64,000 bases of DNA. Source: Macrostomum hystrix (Eukaryota; Platyhelminthes; Macrostomidae). Positions 23,487-36,478 of this stretch are shown here, one piece after another. The notes beneath the pieces are model-generated. The model did no database searches. It was not told the DNA's origin and saw only the letters and a program-made list of their open reading frames with translations. Position 1 is the first letter of the stretch, and every line of letters starts with the position of its first letter. Location of the stretch: assembly GCA_950097015.1 (NCBI GenBank), contig CATNEN010000033.1:2356001-2420000 (forward strand), read 5' to 3'. The translations under genes and the position numbers were made by a program.

Positions 23487-24706
23487 ATGATTTATCACGA
23501 TACCAGCGGAAGTGGAAAACAACTTTTGCCTGAACCAGACAACGGAAGTAGTTACGCACTCGGCTTTGAGGTAATAAGTGTATGAGTTATCTAAGCCAGG
23601 CCTATGCTAGAATATTTCCAAGTGCTAATTTTGTGAGCAAAAACTCTATCAGGATTCGCGCATAAGTCACCGCACTGTGCCGCCACTGCAGCCGCAGCCG
23701 CAGCAATTCAGCAGCAGCAGTCTAGACGACTGTTGCTGGCCAGTGTGGGAGTCTTTGCTAGATCTCGACTTCATTCTGGAACACTCCGCTGCAGCTTGCG
23801 AAGTCAGCCACTCTCTGCCGCCTCCGCCACCGCCTAGGCCGCATCAGCAACCGTCACCGTCGATTTCATCTGAGCCGCAGCAAAAAGCGCCGCAAAGAGG
23901 TCGGCGTCGAGTTTATCGACGCGAAAGCAGCAGCAGCAACAGTGGCAGCTCCGCTTCCAGCAACTCGGTCAGGCATGTCTGTTTTGCACCGGGCTGCGGC
24001 CGCGCCTACGCCAAGCTGTCGCACCTCAGGTCTCATGAACGGACTCACACTGGTGAAAAGCCCTACGTCTGCACCTGGCCCGGCTGCCGATGGCGCTTCG
24101 CCCGCTCCGATGAGCTCACCAGGCACCGGCGGCGACACACCGGCGAGCGTCCGTTTCGCTGCAGCCTGTGCGGGCGTGGCTTCGCCAGATCCGACCATCT
24201 GGCTCTGCACGGACGGAAACACGATGCTGGATCAGTTGCTGAGACACCACCCTCTGATCTGTGAGACACCACTCTCTGATCTGTGAGACACCACCCACTG
24301 ATCTGTGAGACACCACCCACTGATCTGTGAGACACCACCCACTGATCTGTGAGACACCACCCACTGATCTGTGAGACACCACCCACTGATCTGTGAGACA
24401 CCACCCACTGATCTGTGAGACACCACCCACTGATCTGTGAGACACCACCCACTGATCTGTGAGACACCACCCACTGATCTGTGAGACACCACCCACTGAT
24501 CTGTGAGACACCACCCACTGATCTGTGAGACACCACCCTCTGATCTGTGAGACACCACCCACTGATCTGTGAGACACCACCCACTGATCTGTGAGACACC
24601 ACCCACTGATCTGTGTGACACCACCCACTGTTTCAGAGCTCCAATGGCTAACGACAATGACGAACCCGATGAGCAGCAGGGCAGGAGTGAAGTTCTGTTC
24701 TGTTAG
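23487..24706 (+). CDS. Kruppel-like transcription factor, three C2H2 fingers
   Basis: Nuclear DNA-binding regulator of CACCC/GC-box promoters, as for the KLF/SP family. Exon 1 is 23487-23570 (first ATG after an in-frame stop at 23433) and exon 2 begins at 23653 in phase. An acidic motif [13 protein letters not shown] (about residues 60-72) matches the activation motif of the KLF1/2/4 group. Three C-terminal fingers follow: residues 138-160, 168-190 (both CX4C) and 198-218 (CX2C), with TGEKPY and TGERPF linkers and the base-contacting RSDEL and RSDHL helices typical of the family. Two endings are possible. Either the TGA at 24262-24264 (231 residues), or a splice from CT|GTGAGA at 24260 to an acceptor at 24636 with a last exon 24637-24706 (253 residues, ending RSEVLFC). 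A 22-bp array lies exactly between these sites. The polyA signal AATAAA is at 25076. Confidence 0.88.
24240..24625. repeat. 22-bp array at the end of the KLF coding sequence
   Basis: About 17 copies of a 22-bp unit with core ctgatctgtgagacaccacc. The first copies overlap the last KLF codons (TPPSDL and the TGA). Each unit contains ct|gtgaga, a good 5' splice-site match, and the array is followed by an acceptor-like tttcag at 24631-24636. Confidence 0.95.
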
Positions 24707-25185
24707 AAGTTAATGTTGAAGTCGCTCCTCCAAAATGATCAAAGCGATGGCTATCTGGTGCAAAAACATTCAGCATTTCTTGTAAAATAGTGCACTTTAG
24801 AATGAGCTATATTTTTACTAACCCGAATAACTTTCTTTGAATTTAGTTCACTATTAATAGTTTTGCCAAATTTTCGACAAACTCAACTCACTGCCAGCTC
24901 ACGACTTCCATGCTGCGGTGCAGGTGTACTTTTACAAACTTTTTCAAACCTAACAGATCTTCCCAACTTCACGTGCTGTGCTAGCTGCAGTGCATTTTGC
25001 TTGTGTTAGCCGTACCTTTCAAACTCACATGTTTAATATATATTACTGGATATTTTATTGACTATTGACACACCGAATAAAACGGTTGAACGAAATTCGC
25101 TTTGTCAAGGTAGGTTCACAGTTTTATGCCTAACTGTACGCTTGTAGAATCGAAGCACAGAAGCTTCAACTGATCTGTGAGAGAA
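24707..25185. other. KLF 3' UTR and flank
   Basis: AT-rich with no coding frame. AATAAA at 25076 is the likely polyA signal. The giant 24-bp satellite starts about 110 bp further on. Confidence 0.5.
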
Positions 25186-25189
25186 TTAA

Positions 25190-28100
25190 AAAGTTGTAGC
25201 TAGAATCGCAGCAAGAGTTGTAGCTAGAATCGCAGCAAGAGTTGTAGCTAGAATCGCAGCAAGAGTTGTAGCTAGAATCGCAGCAAGAGTTGTAGCTAGA
25301 ATCGCAGCAAGAGTTGTAGCTAGAATCGCAGCAGGAGTTGTAGCTAGAATCGCAGCAGGAGCTGTAGCTAGAATCGCAGCAAGAGTTGTAGCTAGAATCG
25401 CAGCAAGAGTTGTAGCTAGAATCGCAGCAAGAGTTGTAGCTAGAATCGCAGCAAGGGTTGTAGCTAGAATCGCAGCAAGAGTTGTAGCTAGAATCGCAGC
25501 AAGAGTTGTAGCTAGAATCGCAGCAAGAGCTTTAGCTAGAATCGCAGCAAGAGTTGTAGCTAGAATCGCAGCAAGAGTTGTAGCTAGAATCGCAGCAAGA
25601 GTTGTAGCTAGAATCGCAGCAAGAGTTGTAGCTAGAATCGCAGCAAGAGTTGTAGCTCTAGAATCGCAGCAAGAGTTGTAGCTCTAGAATCGCAGCAAGA
25701 GTTGTAGCTGGAATCGCAGCAAGAGCTGTAGCTCTAGAATCGCAGCAAGAGTTGTTGCTAAAATCGCAGCAAGAGTTGTAGCTAGAATCGCAGCAAGAGT
25801 CGTAGCTCTAGAATCACAGCAAGAGTTATAGCTAGAATCGCAGCAAGAGTTGTAGCTAGAATCGCACCAAGAGTTGTAGCTCTAGAATCGCAGCAAGAGC
25901 TGTAGCTAGAATCGCAGCAAGAGTTGTAGCTAGAATCGCAGCATGAGCTTTAGCTAGAATCGCAGCAAGAGTTGTTGCTAGAATCGCAGCAAGAGTTGTA
26001 GCTAGAATCGCAGCAAGAGTTGTAGCTAGAATCGCAGCAAGAGTTGTAGCTAGAATCGCAGCAGGAGTTGAATTTAGAATCGCAGCAAGAGTTGTAGCTC
26101 TAGAATCGCAGCAAGAGTTGTAGCTAGAATCGCAGCAAGAGTTGTAGCTAGAATCGCAGCATGAGCTTTAACTAGAATCGCAGCAAGAGTTGTAGCTAGA
26201 ATCGCAGCAAGAGTTGTAGCTAGAATAGCAGCAGGAGTTGTAGCTCTAGAATCGCAGCAAGAGTTGTAGCTCTAGAATCGCAGCAAGAGTTGTAGCTCTA
26301 GAATCGCAGCAAGAGTTGTAGCTCTAGAATCGCAGCAGGAGTTGTAGCTCTAGAATCGCAGCAAGAGTTGTAGCTGGAATCGCAGCAAGAGTTGTAGCTA
26401 GAATCGCAGCAAGAGCTGTAGCTCTAGAATCGCAGCAAGAGTTGTAGTTGGAACCGCAGCAAGAGTTGTAGCTCTAGAATCGCAGCAAGAGCTGTAGCTC
26501 TAGAATCGCAGCAAGAGTTGTAGCTGGAATCGCAGCAAGAGTTGTAGCTAGAATCGCAGCAAGAGTTGTTGCTAAAATCGCAGCAAGAGTTGTAGCTAGA
26601 ATCGCAGCAAGAGTTGTAGCTCTAGAATCGCAGCAAGAGTTGTAGCTAGAATCGCAGAAGGAGTTGTAGCTCTAGCATCGCAGCAAGAGTTGTAGCTCTA
26701 GAATCGCAGCAAGAGTTGTAGCTAGAATCGCAGCAAGAGTTGTAGCTAGAATCGCAGCAAGAGTTGTTGCTAAAATCGCAGCAAGAGTTGTAGCTAGAAT
26801 CGCAGCAAGAGTTGTAGCTAGAATCGCAGCAAGAGTTGTAGCTAGAATCGCAGCAAGAGTTGTAACTAGAATCGCAGCAAGAGTTGTAGCTAGAATCGCA
26901 GCAAGAGTTGTAGCTAGAATCGCAGCAAGAGTTGTAGCTAGAATCGCAGCAAGAGTTGTAGCTAGAATCGCAGCAAGAGTTGTAGCTAGAATCGCAGCAA
27001 GAGTTGTAGCTAGAATCGCAGCAAGAGTTGTAGCTCTAGAATCACAGCAAGAGCTGTAGCTAGAATCGCAGCAAGAGTTGTAGCTAGAATCGCAGCATGA
27101 GCTTTAGCTAGAATCGCAGCAAGAGTTGTAGCTAGAATCGCAGCATGAGCTTTAGCTAGAATCGCAGCAAGAGTTGTAGCTAGAATCGCAGCAAGAGTTG
27201 TAGCTAGAATCGCAGCATGAGCTTTAGCTAGAAGCGCAGCAAGAGTTGTAGCTAGAATCGCAGCAAGAGTTGTAGCTAGAATCGCAGCATGAGCTTTAGC
27301 TAGAATCGCAGCAAGAGTTGTAGCTAGAATCGCAGCAAGAGTTGTAGCTAGAATCGTAGCAAGAGTTGTAGCTCTAGAATCGCAGCAAGGGTTGTAGCTC
27401 TAGAATCGCATCAAGAGTTGTAGCTAGAATCGCAGCAAGAGTTGTAGCTAGAATCGCAGTAAGAGTTGTAGCTCTAGAATCGCAGCAAGAGCTGTAGCTA
27501 GAATCGCAGCAAGAGTTGTAGCTAGAATCGCAGCAAGAGTTGTGGCTCTAGAATCGCAGCATGAGTTGCAGCTAGAATCGCAGCATGAGTTGTAGCTAGA
27601 ATCGCACCAAGAGTTGTAGCTAGAATAGCAGCAGGAGTTGTAGCTAGAATCGCAGCCAGAGCTGTAGCTCTAGAATCGCAGCAAGAGCTGTAGCTAGAAT
27701 CGCATCAAGAGTTGTAGCTAGAATCGCAGCATGAGCTTTAACTAGAATCGCAGCAGGAGTTGTAGCTCTAGAATCGCAGCAAGAGTTGTAGCTAGAATCG
27801 CAGCAAGAGCTGTAGCTCTAGAATCGCAGCAAGAGTTGTAGCTAGAATCGCATCAAGAGTTGTAGCTAGAATCGTAGCAAGAGTTGTAGCTAGAATCGCA
27901 GCAAGAGTTGTAGCTAGAATCGCAGCAAGAGTTGTAGCTCTAGAATCGCAGCAAGAGTTGTAGCTAGAATCGCAGCAGGAGTTGTAGCTCTAGAATCGCA
28001 GCAAGAGTTGTAGCTAGAATCGCAGCAAGAGTTGTAGCTAGAATCGCAGCAAGAGTGGTAGCTAGAATCGCAGCAAGAGTTGTTGCTAAAATCGCAGCAA

Positions 28101-31100
28101 GAGTTTTAGCTAAAATCGCAGCAAGAGTTGCAGCTAGAATCGCAGCAAGAGTTGCAGCTAGAATCGCACCAAGAGTTGTAGCTCTAGAATCGCAGCAAGA
28201 GCTGTAGCTAGAATCGCATCAAGAGTTGTAGCTAGAATCGCAGCAAGAGTTGTAGCTAGAATCGCAGCAAGAGTTGTTGCTAAAATCGCAGCAAGAGTTG
28301 TAGCTAGAATCGCAGCAAGAGTAGTAGCTCTAGAATCGCAGCAAGAGTTGTAGCTAGAATCGCAGCAAGAGTTGTAGCTGGAATCGCAGCAAGAGTTGTA
28401 GCTCTAGAATCGCAGCAAGAGTTGTAGCTAGAATCGCAGCAAGAGTTGTAGCTCTAGAATCGCAGCAAAAGCTGTAGCTCTAGAATCGCAGGAAGAGTTG
28501 TAGCTGGAACCGCAGCAAGAGTTGTAGCTAGAATCGTAGCAAGAGTTGTAGCTCTAGAATCGCAGCAAGAGTTGTAGCTCTAGAATCGCAGCAAGAGTTG
28601 TAGCTAGAATCGCAGCAAGAGTTGTAGCTAGAATCGCAGCAAGAGTTGTAGCTAGAATCGCAGCATGAGCTTTAGCTAGAATCGCAGCAAGAGTTGTAGC
28701 TAGAATCGCATCAAGAGTTGTAGCTAGAATCGCAGCATGAGCGTTAGCTAGAAGCGCAGCAAGAGTTGTAGCTAGAATCGCAGCAAGAGTTGTAGCTAGA
28801 ATCGCAGCATGAGCTTTAGCTAGAATCGCAGCAAGAGTTGTAGCTAGAATCGCAGCAAGAGTTGTAGCTAGAATCGCAGCATGAGCTTTAGCTAGAAGCG
28901 CAGCAAGAGTTGTAGCTAGAATCGCAGCAAGAGTTGTAGCTAGAATCGCAGCATGAGCTTTAGCTAGAATCGCAGCAAGAGTTGTAGCTAGAATCGCAGC
29001 ATGAGCTTTAGCTAGAATCGCAGCAAGAGTTGTAGATAGAATCGCAGCAAGAGTTGTAGCTAGAATCGCAGCATGAGCTTTAGCTAGAATCGCAGCAAGA
29101 GTTGTAGCTAGAATCGCAGCAAGAGTTGTAGCTAGAATCGCAGCATGAGCTTTAGCTAGAATCGCAGCAAGAGTTGTAGCTAGAATCGCAGCAAGAGTTG
29201 TAGCTCTAGAATCGCAGCAAGAGTTGTAGCTCTAGAATCGCAGCAAGAGTTGTAGCTAGAATCGCAGCAAGAGTTGTAGCTAGAATCGCAGCATGAGCTT
29301 TAGCTAGAATCGCAGCAAGAGTTGTAGCTAGAATCGCAGCAAGAGTTGTAGCTAGAATCGCAGCATGAGCTTTAGCTAGAATCGCAGCAAGAGTTGTAGC
29401 TAGAATCGCAGCAAGAGTTGTAGCTAGAATCGCAGCATGAGCTTTAGCTAGAATCGCAGCAAGAGTTGTAGCTAGAATCGCAGCATGAGCTTTAGCTAGA
29501 ATCGCAGCAAGAGTTGTTGCTAGAATCGCAGCAAGAGTTGTAGCTAGAATCGCAGCATGAGCTTTAGCTAGAAGCGCAGCAAGAGTTGTAGCTAGAATCG
29601 CAGCAAGAGTTGTAGCTAGAATCGCAGCATGAGCTTTAGCTAGAATCGCAGCAAGAGTTGTAGCTAGAATCGCAGCAAGAGTTGTAGCTAGAATCGTAGC
29701 AAGAGTTGTAGCTCTAGAATCGCAGCAAGAGTTGTAGCTCTAGAATCGCAGCAAGAGTTGTAGCTAAAATCGCAGCAAGAGTTGTAGCTAGAATCGCAGC
29801 AAGAGTTGTAGCTAGAATCGCAGCAAGAGTTGTAGCTAGAATCGCAGCAAGAGTTGTAGCTAGAATCGCAGCAAGAGTTGTAGCTAGAATCGCAGCAAGA
29901 GTTGTAGCTAGAATCGCAGCAGGAGTTGTAGCTAGAATCGCAGCAGGAGCTGTAGCTAGAATCGCAGCAAGAGTTGTAGCTAGAATCGCAGCAAGAGTTG
30001 TAGCTAGAATCGCAGCAAGAGTTGTAGCTAGAATCGCAGCAAGGGTTGTAACTAGAATCGCAGCAAGAGTTGTAGCTAGAATCGCAGCAAGGGTTGTAAC
30101 TAGAATCGCAGCAAGAGTTGTAGCTAGAATCGCAGCAAGAGTTGTTGCTAAAATCGCAGCAAGAGTTGTAGCTAGAATCGCAGCAAGAGTCGTAGCTCTA
30201 GAATCACAGCAAGAGTTATAGCTAGAATCGCAGCAAGAGTTGTAGCTAGAATCGCACCAAGAGTTGTAGCTCTAGAATCGCAGCAAGAGCTGTAGCTAGA
30301 ATCGCAGCAAGAGTTGTAGCTAGAATCGCAGCATGAGCTTTAGCTAGAATCGCAGCAAGAGTTGTTGCTAGAATCGCAGCAAGAGTTGTAGCTAGAATCG
30401 CAGCATGAGCTTTAGCTAGAATCGCAGCAAGAGTTGTAGCTAGAATCGCAGCAAGAGTTGTAGCTAGAATCGCAGCATGAGCTTTAGCTAGAATCGCAGC
30501 AAGAGTTGTAGCTAGAATCGCAGCATGAGCTTTAGCTAGAATCGCAGCAAGAGTTGTAGCTAGAATCGCAGCAAGAGTTGTAGCTAGAATCGCAGCAAGA
30601 GTTGTAGCTAGAATAGCAGCAGGAGTTGTAGCTCTAGAATCGCAGCAAGAGTTGTAGCTCTAGAATCGCAGCAAGAGTTGTAGCTCTAGAATCGCAGCAA
30701 GAGTTGTAGCTCTAGAATCGCAGCAGGAGTTGTAGCTCTAGAATCGCAGCAAGAGTTGTAGCTGGAATCGCAGCAAGAGTTGTAGCTAGAATCGCAGCAA
30801 GAGCTGTAGCTCTAGAATCGCAGCAAGAGTTGTAGTTGGAACCGCAGCAAGAGTTGTAGCTCTAGAATCGCAGCAAGAGCTGTAGCTCTAGAATCGCAGC
30901 AAGAGTTGTAGCTGGAATCGCAGCAAGAGTTGTAGCTAGAATCGCAGCAAGAGTTGTTGCTAAAATCGCAGCAAGAGTTGTAGCTAGAATCGCAGCAAGA
31001 GTTGTAGCTCTAGAATCGCAGCAAGAGTTGTAGCTAGAATCGCAGAAGGAGTTGTAGCTGGAATCGCAGCAAGAGTTGTAGCTAGAATCGCAGCAAGAGC

Positions 31101-34100
31101 TGTAGCTCTAGAATCGCAGCAAGAGTTGTAGTTGGAACCGCAGCAAGAGTTGTAGCTCTAGAATCGCAGCAAGAGCTGTAGCTCTAGAATCGCAGCAAGA
31201 GTTGTAGCTGGAATCGCAGCAAGAGTTGTAGCTAGAATCGCAGCAAGAGTTGTTGCTAAAATCGCAGCAAGAGTTGTAGCTAGAATCGCAGCAAGAGTTG
31301 TAGCTCTAGAATCGCAGCAAGAGTTGTAGCTAGAATCGCAGAAGGAGTTGTAGCTCTAGCATCGCAGCAAGAGTTGTAGCTCTAGAATCGCAGCAAGAGT
31401 TGTAGCTAGAATCGCAGCAAGAGTTGTAGCTAGAATCGCAGCAAGAGTTGTTGCTAAAATCGCAGCAAGAGTTGTAGCTAGAATCGCAGCAAGAGTTGTA
31501 GCTAGAATCGCAGCAAGAGTTGTAGCTAGAATCGCAGCAAGAGTTGTAACTAGAATCGCAGCAAGAGTTGTAGCTAGAATCGCAGCAAGAGTTGTAGCTA
31601 GAATCGCAGCAAGAGTTGTAGCTAGAATCGCAGCAAGAGTTGTAGCTAGAATCGCAGCAAGAGTTGTAGCTAGAATCGCAGCAAGAGTTGTAGCTAGAAT
31701 CGCAGCAAGAGTTGTAGCTCTAGAATCACAGCAAGAGCTGTAGCTAGAATCGCAGCAAGAGTTGTAGCTAGAATCGCAGCAAGGGTTGTAGCTCTAGAAT
31801 CGCATCAAGAGTTGTAGCTAGAATCGCAGCAAGAGTTGTAGCTAGAATCGCAGTAAGAGTTGTAGCTCTAGAATCGCAGCAAGAGCTGTAGCTAGAATCG
31901 CAGCAAGAGTTGTAGCTAGAATCGCAGCAAGAGTTGTGGCTCTAGAATCGCAGCATGAGTTGCAGCTAGAATCGCAGCATGAGTTGTAGCTAGAATCGCA
32001 CCAAGAGTTGTAGCTAGAATCGCAGCAAGAGTTGTAGCTAGAATCGCAGCAAGAGTTGTAGCTAGAATCGCAGCAAGAGTTGTAGCTCTAGAATCGCAGC
32101 AAGAGCTGTAGCTAGAATCGCAGCAAGAGTTGTAGCTAGAATCGCAGCAAGAGTTGTGGCTCTAGAATCACAGCAAGAGCTGTAGCTAGAATCGCAGCCA
32201 GAGCTGTAGCTCTAGAATCGCAGCAAGAGCTGTAGCTAGAATCGCATCAAGAGTTGTAGCTAGAATCGCAGCATGAGCTTTAACTAGAATCGCAGCAGGA
32301 GTTGTAGCTCTAGAATCGCAGCAAGAGTTGTAGCTAGAATCGCAGCAAGAGCTGTAGCTCTAGAATCGCAGCAAGAGTTGTAGCTAGAATCGCATCAAGA
32401 GTTGTAGCTAGAATCGCAGCAAGAGTTGTAGCTGGAATCGTAGCAAGAGTTGTAGCTCTAGAATCGCAGCAAGAGCTGTAGCTAGAATCGCATCAAGAGT
32501 TGTAGCTAGAATCGCAGCATGAGCTTTAACTAGAATCGCAGCAGGAGTTGTAGCTCTAGAATCGCAGCAAGAGTTGTAGCTAGAATCGCAGCAAGAGTTG
32601 TAGCTAGAATCGCAGCAAGAGTGGTAGCTAGAATCGCAGCAAGAGTTGTTGCTAAAATCGCAGCAAGAGTTTTAGCTAAAATCGCAGCAAGAGTTGCAGC
32701 TAGAATCGCAGCAAGAGTTGCAGCTAGAATCGCACCAAGAGTTGTAGCTCTAGAATCGCAGCAAGAGCTGTAGCTAGAATCGCATCAAGAGTTGTAGCTA
32801 GAATCGCAGCAAGAGTTGTAGCTAGAATCGCAGCAAGAGTTGTTGCTAAAATCGCAGCAAGAGTTGTAGCTAGAATCGCAGCAAGAGTAGTAGCTCTAGA
32901 ATCGCAGCAAGAGTTGTAGCTAGAATCGCAGCAAGAGTTGTAGCTGGAATCGCAGCAAGAGTTGTAGCTCTAGAATCGCAGCAAGAGTTGTAGCTAGAAT
33001 CGCAGCAAGAGTTGTAGCTCTAGAATCGCAGCAAAAGCTGTAGCTCTAGAATCGCAGGAAGAGTTGTAGCTGGAACCGCAGCAAGAGTTGTAGCTAGAAT
33101 CGTAGCAAGAGTTGTAGCTCTAGAATCGCAGCAAGAGTTGTAGCTCTAGAATCGCAGCAAGAGTTGTAGCTAGAATCGCAGCAAGAGTTGTAGCTAGAAT
33201 CGCAGCAAGAGTTGTAGCTAGAATCGCAGCATGAGCTTTAGCTAGAATCGCAGCAAGAGTTGTAGCTAGAATCGCAGCAAGAGTTGTAGCTAGAATCGCA
33301 GCATGAGCTTTAGCTAGAAGCGCAGCAAGAGTTGTAGCTAGAATCGCAGCAAGAGTTGTAGCTAGAATCGCAGCATGAGCTTTAGCTAGAATCGCAGCAA
33401 GAGTTGTAGCTAGAATCGCAGCAAGAGTTGTAGCTAGAATCGCAGCATGAGCTTTAGCTAGAAGCGCAGCAAGAGTTGTAGCTAGAATCGCAGCAAGAGT
33501 TGTAGCTAGAATCGCAGCATGAGCTTTAGCTAGAATCGCAGCAAGAGTTGTAGCTAGAATCGCAGCATGAGCTTTAGCTAGAATCGCAGCAAGAGTTGTA
33601 GATAGAATCGCAGCAAGAGTTGTAGCTAGAATCGCAGCATGAGCTTTAGCTAGAATCGCAGCAAGAGTTGTAGCTAGAATCGCAGCAAGAGTTGTAGCTA
33701 GAATCGCAGCAAGAGTAGTAGCTCTAGAATCGCAGCAAGAGTTGTAGCTAGAATCGCAGCAAGAGTTGTAGCTGGAATCGCAGCAAGAGTTGTAGCTCTA
33801 GAATCGCAGCAAGAGTTGTAGCTAGAATCGCAGCAAGAGTTGTAGCTCTAGAATCGCAGCAAAAGCTGTAGCTCTAGAATCGCAGGAAGAGTTGTAGCTG
33901 GAACCGCAGCAAGAGTTGTAGCTAGAATCGTAGCAAGAGTTGTAGCTCTAGAATCGCAGCAAGAGTTGTAGCTCTAGAATCGCAGCAAGAGTTGTAGCTA
34001 GAATCGCAGCAAGAGTTGTAGCTAGAATCGCAGCAAGAGTTGTAGCTAGAATCGCAGCATGAGCTTTAGCTAGAATCGCAGCAAGAGTTGTAGCTAGAAT

Positions 34101-35990
34101 CGCAGCAAGAGTTGTAGCTAGAATCGCAGCATGAGCTTTAGCTAGAAGCGCAGCAAGAGTTGTAGCTAGAATCGCAGCAAGAGTTGTAGCTAGAATCGCA
34201 GCATGAGCTTTAGCTAGAATCGCAGCAAGAGTTGTAGCTAGAATCGCAGCAAGAGTTGTAGCTAGAATCGCAGCATGAGCTTTAGCTAGAAGCGCAGCAA
34301 GAGTTGTAGCTAGAATCGCAGCAAGAGTTGTAGCTAGAATCGCAGCATGAGCTTTAGCTAGAATCGCAGCAAGAGTTGTAGCTAGAATCGCAGCATGAGC
34401 TTTAGCTAGAATCGCAGCAAGAGTTGTAGATAGAATCGCAGCAAGAGTTGTAGCTAGAATCGCAGCATGAGCTTTAGCTAGAATCGCAGCAAGAGTTGTA
34501 GCTAGAATCGCAGCAAGAGTTGTAGCTAGAATCGCAGCATGAGCTTTAGCTAGAATCGCAGCAAGAGTTGTAGCTAGAATCGCAGCAAGAGTTGTAGCTC
34601 TAGAATCGCAGCAAGAGTTGTAGCTCTAGAATCGCAGCAAGAGTTGTAGCTAGAATCGCAGCAAGAGTTGTAGCTAGAATCGCAGCATGAGCTTTAGCTA
34701 GAATCGCAGCAAGAGTTGTAGCTAGAATCGCAGCAAGAGTTGTAGCTAGAATCGCAGCATGAGCTTTAGCTAGAATCGCAGCAAGAGTTGTAGCTAGAAT
34801 CGCAGCAAGAGTTGTAGCTAGAATCGCAGCATGAGCTTTAGCTAGAATCGCAGCAAGAGTTGTAGCTAGAATCGCAGCATGAGCTTTAGCTAGAATCGCA
34901 GCAAGAGTTGTAGCTAGAATCGCAGCAAGAGTTGTAGCTAGAATCGCAGCATGAGCTTTAGCTAGAAGCGCAGCAAGAGTTGTAGCTAGAATCGCAGCAA
35001 GAGTTGTAGCTAGAATCGCAGCATGAGCTTTAGCTAGAATCGCAGCAAGAGTTGTAGCTAGAATCGCAGCAAGAGTTGTAGCTAGAATCGTAGCAAGAGT
35101 TGTAGCTCTAGAATCGCAGCAAGAGTTGTAGCTCTAGAATCGCAGCAAGAGTTGTAGCTAAAATCGCAGCAAGAGTTGTAGCTAGAATCGCAGCAAGAGT
35201 TGTAGCTAGAATCGCAGCATGAGCTTTAGCTAGAATCGCAGCAAGAGTTGTAGCTAGAATCGCAGCAAGAGTTGTAGCTATTTATAGAATCGCAGCATGA
35301 GCTTTAGCTAGAAGCGCAGCAAGAGTTGTAGCTAGAATCGCAGCAAGAGTTGTAGCTAGAATCGCAGCATGAGCTTTAGCTAGAATCGCAGCAAGAGTTG
35401 TAGCTAGAATCGCAGCATGAGCTTTAGCTAGAATCGCAGCAAGAGTTGTAGCTAGAATCGCAGCAAGAGTTGTAGCTAGAATCGCAGCAAGAGTTGTAGC
35501 TAGAATCGCAGCAAGAGTTGTAGCTAGAATCGCAGCATGAGCTTTAGCTAGAATCGCAGCAAGAGTTGTAGCTAGAATCGCAGCAAGAGTTGTAGCTAGA
35601 ATCGCAGCAAGGGTTGTAGCTCTAGAATCGCATCAAGAGTTGTAGCTAGAATCGCAGCAAGAGTTGTAGCTAGAATCGCAGTAAGAGTTGTAGCTCTAGA
35701 ATCGCAGCAAGAGCTGTAGCTAGAATCGCAGCAAGAGTTGTAGCTCTAGAATCACAGCAAGAGCTGTAGCTAGAATCGCAGCAAGAGTTGTAGCTAGAAT
35801 CGCAGCAAGGGTTGTAGCTCTAGAATCGCATCAAGAGTTGTAGCTAGAATCGCAGCAAGAGTTGTAGCTAGAATCGCAGTAAGAGTTGTAGCTCTAGAAT
35901 CGCAGCAAGAGTTGTAGCTAGAATCGCAGCAAGAGTTGTAGCTAGAATCGCAGCAAGAGTTGTAGCTAGAATCGCAGCAGGAGTTGTATA
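25190..35990. repeat. Giant 24-bp satellite array (about 10.8 kb)
   Basis: About 440 copies of a 24-bp unit (gctagaatcgcagcaagagt followed by tgta). Variants are gctctagaatcg (26 bp), gcatgagctttagcta, gctggaatcg and gttgttgctaaaatcg. TAG stops in the unit keep most of it free of open frames. Marker variants recur in the same order at long distances (for example cgtagctctagaatcacagc at 25801 and 30191), showing kilobase-scale internal duplication. No gene lies within it. Confidence 0.97.
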
Positions 35991-36478
35991 ATACAAAAAA
36001 CGCAACGAGGTAACTTGACAGACTTTCTCGCACGGTCAAGTCTTTAATTACGTAGAGTTTTCTGCATACAAAATTGTATTATCGGTAAAATTAATAAATG
36101 GCAGTTTAACGAAATAGAAAGTTAAAAAAGCAGAATCGCAGCAGATAACACGATAAGGCACATTTTCATTTTGTACGAGTACTACCCTCGTACTATCATC
36201 AAGCAGCGCAGTTTCCGCCTTTTTATTGATTTAATTAAAAAAGCTTAACGTATTCGTAACACATAGCTTTTATCAACTAAATCATTTTAATTCATTAATA
36301 AAAAGAAACAAATTTGTATCTATAATTATATTAAAATAATCACAAATGTTTGGCAAAATATTTAACTTTTGCAACTAGGGCCAATTCTACCCTGTACAGT
36401 TATCCTTTTGAGTTTGGTGCATGTCAGGCCTCACACGCCATGGCAACCAGTGACAGCAAATTGAGAACGCTCGATGTC
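35991..36478. other. LZTS-like gene 3' flank
   Basis: AT-rich sequence between the satellite and the LZTS-like stop codon. TTTATT at 36222-36227 is an AATAAA signal on the minus strand, suitable for that gene. A lone satellite-like agaatcgcagcagataac sits near 36132. Confidence 0.5.

Noticed and set aside
25190..35990. CRISPR-like array
   Set aside because: The repeats are contiguous 24-bp units without unique spacers, in a eukaryotic genome. It is a satellite.
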